Source: Excoecaria cochinchinensis
Taxonomy: Eukaryota > Streptophyta > Magnoliopsida > Malpighiales > Euphorbiaceae
Direction of reading: 5' to 3'
NCBI GenBank assembly: GCA_947683425.1
Contig: CANTUQ010000004.1
Location: forward strand, 4,936,001 to 5,000,000
DNA length: 64,000 nt
Below, in pieces: positions 56,673 to 64,000 of the stretch (positions are counted from its first letter, which is position 1; the number at the start of each line of letters is the position of its first letter). Below the pieces are notes generated by a model that did no database searches, had not been told where the DNA came from, and saw nothing but the letters and a program-made list of their open reading frames with translations. A program made the translations under genes and the position numbers.

Positions 56673-57240
56673 TCATTCTACTAGGGGGCAAATGGGGTGT
56701 GACAACTCTCCCCTACTAGTAAGAATTTCGTCCTCGAAATTCTCACCTGAACTGAACAACTGTGGGTACTGAGCTCTCATCGACTCCTCTGGTTCCCAAG
56801 TCGCTTCTTCGACTCCATGATGTATCCACAATACTTTAACCAAAGGAATCTGCTTATTTCTCAACTGCCTCACCTCTCTGGCTAGAATAGCTCGCGGTTC
56901 CTCATCATAAGAGAAGTCTGGCTGAACCTGGATATCCTGAACTGACAGAACATGCGAAGGATCTGATCTGTACCGACGAAGTATCGAAACGTGGAACACA
57001 TCGTGTAACTTAGCTAACTCCATCGGTAGCGCCAATCTATAGGCTACAGGTCCTACCTTAGCCAAAATCTCATATGGTCCAATGAAACGAGGACTAAGCT
57101 TGCCTTTCTTTCCAAATCGAAGCACTCTCCTCCAAGGAGAAACTTTAAGGAAAACTTTGTCCCCGATCTCAAAATGCACATCTTTCCTTTTCAAATTGGC
57201 ACATCTTTCCTTCGGTCCAACAAATCGGAGTCCTACACTG
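56673..57240 (-). pseudogene. Integrase C-terminus and chromodomain of element H (shifted frame)
   Basis: A frame ending at 56673 contains DVHFEIGDKVFLKVSPWRRV, GKLSPRFIGPYEILAKVGP (the GPY/F module) and a chromodomain, VLWIHHGVEEATWEPEESM. The chromodomain reads chromatin marks and guides insertion in chromoviruses; its presence places H with the Tekay/Del branch. It lies one frame away from the integrase core because about 36 codons between CWTE and the CANLKRK stretch are missing and the deletion is not a multiple of three. Confidence 0.85.
56705..56742 (-). promoter_or_regulatory. Polypurine tract and pre-PPT hairpin of element H
   Basis: The minus-strand purine run AGTAGGGGAGAGT abuts the LTR start. 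The adjacent inverted repeat is GAATTTCG-TCCT-CGAAATTC (56723-56742), as in element A. Confidence 0.85.
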
Positions 57241-57702
57241 ACGACCATACAAAGCCTCATATGGTGCCATACCGATGCTCGACTGAAAACTGTTGTTGTA
57301 GGCAAACTCCATCAACGATACATATCTGTCCCAACTACCTGGAAAATCCAAAGCACAAGCTCTCATCATATCCTCCAGAATCTGAATAACTCGCTCTGAC
57401 TGACCATCGGTCTGAGGATGAAACGCTGTACTGAAGTTCAACCTAGTGCCCAAAGCTCTCTGTAACTCCTTCCAAAACTTGGAAGTAAATCTCGGATCCC
57501 GATCTGACACTATGGACAAAGGCACACCATGCAACCGAACTATCTCATCCACATAGATACTGGCCAATCTGCCCATGGAGTAGTCCACTCTAACCGGCAG
57601 AAAGTGAGCGGACTTCATAAGCCGATCCACAATAACCCAAACTGAGTCATGCTTCCTCTGAGTCAAAGGTAAACCAGAAACAAAGTCCATGGCGATATCA
57701 TT
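57169..57702 (-). pseudogene. Integrase catalytic core of element H (after in-frame stop)
   Basis: It continues in the same frame as the polyprotein, past a TGA at 57703-57705. It shows the integrase core: D in MDFVSGLP, D in SIVSDRDPRFTSKFW, and E in HPQTDGQSERV, with the usual spacing, then MAPYEALYGRQCRTP and CWTE. The last 12 or so codons are out of frame after the deletion described at 56673-57240. The stop stands where chromoviruses have a tryptophan (WKW), so it is probably TGG to TGA. Confidence 0.85.
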
Positions 57703-60700
57703 TCATTTCCACTCAGGAATGGATAAAGGCATAAGCAAACCCGAAGGAACCTGATGCTCAGCCTTTACCTGCTGACAAGTCAAGCACTTGGAAACAAAAT
57801 CTACTATATCACGCTTCATACCGGACCACCAATAGAATTGCTTCATGTCTCTATACATCTTCTCACTACCCGGATGCATAGTAAAAACTGAACTATGCGC
57901 CTCACTCATGAGCTGTCTCCTCAGATCCTCAGATTCTGGCACACACAGGCGATCTCTGAACAAAAGCATCCCATCCCGAACTGAGAACTCTGATTGCTTA
58001 CCCGATCTGACCTCATGCACAAACCGCTGAAGTCTCTGGTCATCTCTCTGAGCATCCACTAACCTCTGTCTCAAGGTAGGCTTCACACGCAACTGGGCAA
58101 GCAAAGCCCCATCAGAACCAAATCTCCATCTGAATCGCCTCAAGAACAAGGCTGAAACTGACTTACGACTCAAAGCATCTGCAACTACATTGGCCTTACC
58201 AGGATGGTAATCCACAATGCAGTCGTAGTCCTTAAACAACTCAAGCCATCTGCGCTGTCTCATGTTCAACTCTTTCTGTGAAAGGAAGTACTTCAAACTC
58301 TTGTGGTCCGAGAAAATCCTACACTTTTCCCCATACAAGTAGTGACGCCAAATCTTCAAAGCAAAGATCACAGCTGCCAACTCTAAATCATGCGTCGGAT
58401 AGTTCTTCTCATGTGGCTTCAACTGACGAGAAGCATAAGCCACTACTTTTCCTTCCTGCATCAACACACATCCTAGACCAACTCCAGAAGCATCACTATA
58501 AATGACAAACTCCTTACCCGAAATGGGTTGAGTAAGGATAGGAGCCTCAACAAGCAACTGCTTTAACCGATCAAAATAAGACTGACACCTGTCTGACCAC
58601 TCAAATCTGATTCCTTTCCTCAACAATCTAGTCATAGGAGCAGCAATCACAGAAAATCCTTTAACGAACCGACGGTAGTAACCTGCTAAACCGAGGAAAC
58701 TCCTCACTTCCTGAACATTTCGAGGCGCTTTCCAATCAACTATCGTCTCAATCTTAGCTGGATCTACCTGGATACCTCTAGCTGAAATAATGTGACCCAA
58801 GAATGATACTTCTCGAAGCCAGAAATCACACTTGCTAAGCTTAGCAAACAACTGATGCTCTCTCAACATCTGCAGAACTAATCGGAGATGCTCCTCATGC
58901 TCACTTTCATCCTTGGAATACACCAAGATGTCATCAATGAACACTACTACAAATCGATCTAAGAATGGCCTAAACACACGATTCATCAGATCCATAAAAG
59001 CCGCTGGAGCATTTGTCAAACCAAACGGCATCACAAGAAACTCATAATGGCCATACCTAGTCCGAAATGCAGTCTTAACCACATCTGCATCCTGAACTCG
59101 TAGCTGGTAGTACCCTGATCGAAGATCTATCTTGGAAAAGACACCTGCACCTCGAAGCTGATCAAACAAATCTTCAATCCTAGGCAAGGGATACTTGTTC
59201 TTCACAGTAACTTTATTAATCTGCCTGTAGTCGATACACATCCGCAATGAGCCATCTTTCTTCTTGACAAACAGCACTGGAGCTCCCCATGGAGATATGC
59301 TAGGTCGAATAAACCCCTTATCCAATAACTCCTGTAGCTGAGATTTAAGTTCCCTCAACTCTACAGGAGCCATCCGATAAGGTGCTCTCGAAATAGGTGC
59401 AGTACCTGGCATAATCTCAATGGACAACTCAACCTCTCTCTCAGGAGGCAAACCAGGCAACTCGCTCGGGAACACATCACTAAACTCCCGCACTACAGGA
59501 ATGTCCTCAATCTGAACCTGATCCCTCTTGGAATCTAACACAACTGCTAGAAAAGCCTCACAACCTTTCCTGATGAATCTCTTAGCTTGCATCGCAGAAA
59601 TCACATTATTCAACGAACTAGCACCCAAACCTTTCAGAAACACAAGAGACTGACTTCTATCCCGAAGTACAACTGTCTTCCTATGGCAATCAACTACAGC
59701 CCGATGCTTACCCAACCAGTCCATACCCAGAATCAAATCAAACTCTCTGAAGGGTAACTCAATCAGATCCGCTGGAAGCACAGCTCCCTCAACAAACAGA
59801 GGACAACTCCTAAAAACTCTACTCACACTGACACTATGCCCTAATGGACTGGTCACACAAATCTCATAATCTAACTGATCAACAGAATGCAATTTATCAA
59901 CAATTTTATCGGTGCACAAATATGAGTGTGTGGAACCAGGATCAATCAGAGCATACAACTCAGTGTCATGGAGTAGGAACTTACCAGCAATAACGTCAGG
60001 CGCATCCTGCTCATCTCTGGCCCTCATAGCATAAGCTCTAACGGCATCCTGAGGAGGATGCTCAACAGTCTCAGAAGCAGCTCCCTCTCTATGCCGACCA
60101 CCTCTACCTCTACCTCGGCCTCTGCCACGGGTAGCCTGAGAAGCATTCGAACCAACCCTACTGCCCTCTCTCTGGGAACCTGAATCCTCAAGTAACCTCG
60201 GACAACCAGCCAACTGATGCTTCGAACTCCCACACCTGAAGCATGCACCGGAGAGCCACCTACACTCACCCCGATGTGACTTACTACAATGAGGACAAAC
60301 TGATGTAGTCTCTGCTCTACCACCCCTACCAGAACCTGACACAGCTGTAGAACCCTGTCGTCTACCTCTAGAAGCCGGGCCAGAAGATGACTCATCCTGT
60401 GGGTTCCTAGATCTCTTACCCGAAGAAGATCCTCCACGAGAAGAACTCCTCATCTGAGCTCTCTCTCTCATCACAGTCTCAGACAACTCAGCTCTCACAG
60501 CAGCCTCTACAATCTGGTAGTAACTGACCCCAGGTATACACATCAAGGAAATCAAAGCAATCTTCAATGACTCATTTAACCCAGCCTCGAAATGCTTGCA
60601 TCTAAAGTCATCAGTCATAACTCCTCGTGGGGCATAGTGAGATAACCTGTTGAACTCTTTCTCATAATCCGCTACAGACATGGCCCTCTGTCTTAAACCC

Positions 60701-61206
60701 AAAAACTGCGCCCATCTCGAATCCCTATAAGTCTGAGTAATATACTTCTTTGTGAACTCACCCTCAAAGAACTCCCAGGTAATCGGATCCGGTAACTGAG
60801 GATGCTTGGAAACTAATTCCCACCACTCAAAAGCAGACCCCTGCAGAAGAACTAATGCACACTCAACCTGCTGGTCAGGAGGACACCGAATCTCTCTCAA
60901 GGCACGCTTTACTTTATCTAACCATCTCTCCGCCATCTCAGATTCATTCAAACCAGTACCATAGAAATCCTCAACTCCTGCCCTCCTCAAATTCTCCATA
61001 GGTTCTCTAGGAGCAGTCACTCTCTCCAAAGCCCTAGCCATGTCCTGATGCAGTCTAAACATAGCCTCAAAGGGCATGGCTGCGGCCTCGGGCTGGACCC
61101 TAGCATGCTGAGCCGACACAGTAACAGAAACAGACTGATCTACAGCTAGAGGATTCACACTCTCGGCGGATTCCTCACGCGCACCATGAGTAGAATTAGA
61201 AGCCAT
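57703..61206 (-). CDS. Gag-Pol polyprotein of chromovirus H (1167 codons, ends at premature stop)
   Basis: Single open frame for most of a Ty3/gypsy polyprotein. Gag domain at about residues 85-245; Cys/His motifs at 304-335, the last being the zinc knuckle CFRCGSSKHQLAGCP; an RG-rich stretch (360-372); aspartic protease with DPGST (422-426) and LILGMDWL (491-498); reverse transcriptase with YPLPRIEDLF (672-681), FSKIDLRSGYYQLRV (690-704), MPFGLTNAP (726-734) and catalytic FIDD (756-759); RNase H (about 855-990, starting EFVIYSDAS); and the integrase zinc-binding HHCC (about 1090-1150). The start Met lies about 110 bp after the PBS. The frame stops at 57703-57705 inside integrase. Gag, protease, RT and RNase H look intact; integrase is broken downstream. 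Confidence 0.95.
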   Translation of the reverse strand: MASNSTHGAREESAESVNPLAVDQSVSVTVSAQHARVQPEAAAMPFEAMFRLHQDMARALERVTAPREPMENLRRAGVEDFYGTGLNESEMAERWLDKVKRALREIRCPPDQQVECALVLLQGSAFEWWELVSKHPQLPDPITWEFFEGEFTKKYITQTYRDSRWAQFLGLRQRAMSVADYEKEFNRLSHYAPRGVMTDDFRCKHFEAGLNESLKIALISLMCIPGVSYYQIVEAAVRAELSETVMRERAQMRSSSRGGSSSGKRSRNPQDESSSGPASRGRRQGSTAVSGSGRGGRAETTSVCPHCSKSHRGECRWLSGACFRCGSSKHQLAGCPRLLEDSGSQREGSRVGSNASQATRGRGRGRGRGGRHREGAASETVEHPPQDAVRAYAMRARDEQDAPDVIAGKFLLHDTELYALIDPGSTHSYLCTDKIVDKLHSVDQLDYEICVTSPLGHSVSVSRVFRSCPLFVEGAVLPADLIELPFREFDLILGMDWLGKHRAVVDCHRKTVVLRDRSQSLVFLKGLGASSLNNVISAMQAKRFIRKGCEAFLAVVLDSKRDQVQIEDIPVVREFSDVFPSELPGLPPEREVELSIEIMPGTAPISRAPYRMAPVELRELKSQLQELLDKGFIRPSISPWGAPVLFVKKKDGSLRMCIDYRQINKVTVKNKYPLPRIEDLFDQLRGAGVFSKIDLRSGYYQLRVQDADVVKTAFRTRYGHYEFLVMPFGLTNAPAAFMDLMNRVFRPFLDRFVVVFIDDILVYSKDESEHEEHLRLVLQMLREHQLFAKLSKCDFWLREVSFLGHIISARGIQVDPAKIETIVDWKAPRNVQEVRSFLGLAGYYRRFVKGFSVIAAPMTRLLRKGIRFEWSDRCQSYFDRLKQLLVEAPILTQPISGKEFVIYSDASGVGLGCVLMQEGKVVAYASRQLKPHEKNYPTHDLELAAVIFALKIWRHYLYGEKCRIFSDHKSLKYFLSQKELNMRQRRWLELFKDYDCIVDYHPGKANVVADALSRKSVSALFLRRFRWRFGSDGALLAQLRVKPTLRQRLVDAQRDDQRLQRFVHEVRSGKQSEFSVRDGMLLFRDRLCVPESEDLRRQLMSEAHSSVFTMHPGSEKMYRDMKQFYWWSGMKRDIVDFVSKCLTCQQVKAEHQVPSGLLMPLSIPEWK

Positions 61207-61329
61207 CTAAACAAAAAAAGAAACAACCATATCAGCCAACACAGATCTAGACACATACACATCTAAGAAACTCAGAACAATCACAATAACACCCAGAAAC
61301 GCCTAAACCTATGCTCTGATACCACTAAC
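61207..61329 (-). promoter_or_regulatory. Leader and primer-binding site of element H
   Basis: On the minus strand, five bases from the LTR end, TGGTATCAGAGC (61313-61324) matches initiator tRNA-Met. The leader between it and the gag start is only about 105 bp. Confidence 0.85.
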
Positions 61330-63769
61330 TGTAACACCCCCTTCCCATACGTAGGCGATCCCATCTGAGAAGGAGTGAGATGCCGTATGAGTAAAGGTGT
61401 CACCAAACAATAGCGAGGCAAAACATACATTCATTCAAACATACATTCAAAAAATACAGAATAATTAAAAACTTTACATGCAGAAAGCAAAAGCTGATCA
61501 TGCATTACTATAATAAACTAATACAATAATGATCTGATCAACTAGCTGAAACAAAATAATATTACATATACAAAATATAGATACAAAAGCGGAAGCTGAT
61601 ACAGAGAGTTCTATACAAAAAGAATCAATAACTGATACAAAACTGAGCCCTACACTAATCCCTTCTGTGTTGGCTTGATGACGGCGACTCTCCCAAAGCA
61701 AAACGCCTTCCGCACCTGCACGGGTAAAAACACCGTGCTAAGCGATAAACGCTTAGTGGGGAAACACACAAAAATAATGGACGGCCATTCACAATGGTCG
61801 TCAAGGCATAACACATTCACAATGGCAGAATGCAAAGGTTATAACATAATCCATATAAACATGCTCATATTTAGAAGCCATACAATCAATATCTTATAAA
61901 CATATTCATTACAGAATAATCCAGCATGTATTTCATCATTAAGCTCATTCAGACATTCCATTCATAGCCAGATCAGATCAGAACAATTCCATTAACATTT
62001 AAAGAACACCTGCTGACTCTAGATAGTGGATAACGAGTGAACTGAGGGTACCTTACGGGTACAAATCGAATACTGAGGGTACCTCACAGGTACAAGTCAA
62101 ATGTTATTTATTTATCAAAACATGTTATTCATATACTGAGGAGACCTTAAACAAGATCCTAATACTGAGGGGTTCGCGAGGAACCAAACGGGGACCTGAT
62201 CGGGGTCCAAACTGAACTGAGGGCTGCAGCTAAAAGACTCTATTAGGCATGCCTAACTATCCACTTACTCGACTCTAGCAGGTTATGCGACATTCAAATC
62301 ACATTTCAGAGTACGGAATATAACTCATCAGAAAATCATGGTATCAAGCATATCAAAGCGTCAAACAGTAAGACATGCATCATACAACAGTAAAGTCCAT
62401 TCAGAAGAAATACCAAATTCATTTCTGAGTTAAAAACTAGGAAATTTCGGAAAACAAGCTGAACGGAGAAGCGGGCGAGATTGGCTGGTCACAAGGCGTG
62501 ACTGGCCTTCCCAACAGGCAGGTCACGCGACGTGACCGAGGGTCACGCGATGTGACTTGCTTGTTCCTCGCCGGTCACGTTGTGTGATCTTCACAAATCA
62601 CGCAACGCTCTCGCAGGTCACGGCGTGACTGGGCGTCACGTCTCGTGACGTGCTATTCCCTCGCTTGCGTGATCTCGCAGATCACGCCTCGCCTTCGCAG
62701 GTCGCACAACGTGACCGAAGATCACGTCCCGTGACTTGCTTGTTCTTCAGCTGGTCACGCGACTGGCTTGTCAGCAGGCAGGTCACGGCGTGACCGAGGG
62801 TCACGTCTCGTGACTTGCCTTCTTTCGTAGCGAGTCACGCGACAAAGAAGAACTTCAACAGTACCTCGATTTTCCAGAATTTCCAGAACACAGAATTCAA
62901 TCCCAATTTGATTTAAAACCATACAAACCTGTTTTTACCTTCCAGAAATCATCTCAAACAACATAGGCCACAATCATACAACTCAATTCATCCAATAATT
63001 AACCAAATCAAATCAAGAACATATGCATTCAAACTCACAAGAACATAAACCCTAGAATTTTACAGTAGATTCAAAATCACACAATTTCACAAATAAACAT
63101 TCCCAAACCTGGATTCTAAGCTTCTAACACTTAGTCCCACTGCTCCTAGCAACCTCTTTGCCTTTGGGATCGCGTGGAGCCTCAGCTAGAACAAAAACAC
63201 AGTAATGAACATCAACATGCAACCCTAAATTAAAACTCAACCTAAAGAAGAAGATGAAAAACTTACAGCAAGATAAAGACAAGGATATGCACTTACCAAG
63301 CTAGAGAATGCAAAGGGATTAATTTCACCAATAAGAACTTGAACTCTCAACACAGTACTTTGGAATGAAGAAAATGAAGAAGAAGAAAGAGAGTGAGAAA
63401 AGAAACGTAAATCTCTAAGTCCCTTTTCTTTCCTTCCCTTTTCTTTTTCTTTTCTTTACCCTAAATCAGTGTCCATTTCCTATTGGTGAAACTAATCACC
63501 CCCACCAAAATAACCTACACTCCTCACACCTAAAACCCTCTTCACTTATGCATACCATACAATGGTATGAACACATGCACACAAATATTGCTCACTTCAT
63601 TAATACACTAATGCCATGTATGTACCCACATACTAACAAACCCCAAAAGCATATATTTTACTAAATTACCCTTATGAAATGTTGAACACATGCGAATGCT
63701 TACACATACAGACAGACAGACAGACAGACAGACAGGCTCATTCTACTAGGGGGCAAACGGGGTGTGATA
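61330..63769 (-). mobile_element. Element H, 5' LTR (2440 bp)
   Basis: It runs from TGTAACACCCCC (61330) to GGTGTGATA (63769; the final CA has become TA), followed by the target duplication AAATG (63770-63774). It has the same internal features as the LTR at 54256. As the 5' copy it would drive transcription leftward. Two identical-looking 74-codon frames in the two LTRs are by-products of LTR duplication. Confidence 0.95.
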
Positions 63770-63774
63770 AAATG

Positions 63775-64000
63775 AATTCAAGAACATTAAATTTCACCAA
63801 AATAGTGGAAAATGACCCGAAAACTGAAAATCGGACCAAATCGGCTCAACCACTTTGGTTGGACCTGGTTGGGTCAAATTGGACCCATATAAATACACTT
63901 AAAAATCTGGAAATCCCCTTGGATTCCATTTTTTTCAGCCTCCCTCTTCTTCCTCTCTTGGCTGAATTCTTCCTCCTCTCTTCTTCACCATTTTTCTTTC
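63775..64000 (+). mobile_element. LTR G, second part, with promoter-like sequence
   Basis: Continuation of G after element H. TATAAATA at 63888-63895, 80-100 bp ahead of a pyrimidine-rich stretch, looks like the LTR promoter (end of U3). The LTR continues beyond the window. Confidence 0.6.

Larger units (their letters stand above)
54256..56704 (-). mobile_element. Element H, 3' LTR (2449 bp)
   Basis: It runs from TGTAACACCCCC (54256) to GGTGTGACA (56704), preceded by the target duplication AAATG. It is almost identical to 61330-63769; the few changes include single substitutions and one 11-bp AATTTCCAG unit present here and absent there. It contains the double hairpin (54644-54682), hairpin chain (54974-55192), GTCACG palindromes (55440-55770) and a GACA tetranucleotide run (56645-56670). 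Confidence 0.95.

Noticed and set aside
61313..61324. tRNA-like sequence TGGTATCAGAGC (also 2303, 15204, 18853)
   Set aside because: Only the 3' complement of a tRNA is present; these are retroelement primer-binding sites, not tRNA genes.

Overview
The window is intergenic DNA from a flowering plant and consists almost entirely of transposable elements. I found no host gene, rRNA or tRNA gene and no prokaryotic or organellar feature. The plant assignment rests on Ty3/gypsy elements of two plant lineages (a chromodomain-bearing Tekay/Del-type chromovirus, and Tat/Ogre-type elements with a second RNase H domain), plus a CACTA DNA transposon. The species cannot be named from what is here.

Layout. 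(1) 1-7526: element A on the minus strand, an LTR-internal-LTR-internal-LTR chain with 3.1 kb LTRs and an internal region of only about 0.55 kb. It sits in a Tat-type LTR fragment (B0, 7527-8032), which itself lies in an older Tat LTR (L). (2) 8122-11034: a non-autonomous CACTA element (K) with a GAT target duplication, also inside L; it carries a GC-rich exon-like segment. (3) 11734-14800: a solo Tat-type LTR (B) inside the 5' LTR of element I, whose internal region is only 302 bp (15196-15497). (4) 15825-22126: element F (plus strand, decayed pol), inserted in the 3' LTR of I. (5) 22127-53067: the 3' LTR of F is split by solo LTR E, which is split by Tat element C (24115-52773), which is split by solo LTR J (28790-31220) and by Tat derivative D (33044-44587). 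(6) 53371 to the end: LTR G lies in the remainder of the F 3' LTR and is split by H (54256-63769), a young-looking chromovirus with almost identical LTRs. Most junctions carry 5-bp target duplications: CTATG for D, GCCCA for J, AAATG for H, AATAC/AATAG for E. The insertion order therefore reads directly: I, F, E, C, D is five levels deep.

How it works together. H still shows the whole Gag, protease, RT, RNase H, integrase and chromodomain plan, but has one in-frame stop and a frame-shifting deletion. C shows the Tat plan (Gag, protease, RT/RNase H, second RNase H, integrase) with many lesions. D, A and I are internally deleted forms that keep primer-binding and polypurine sites and would need proteins from relatives. 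B, E and J are solo LTRs left by LTR-LTR recombination.

Most interesting signal. Four LTR families with little overall similarity (A, E, H, J) share one architecture in the same order: an array of GC-rich palindromes, then 200-270 bp on a palindrome next to CTATCCACT, then a chain of different hairpins separated by a family-specific short spacer, then a double hairpin about 390 bp from the LTR end. The stems carry paired compensatory changes between families, which suggests selection on structure. I did not recognise this as a described system.
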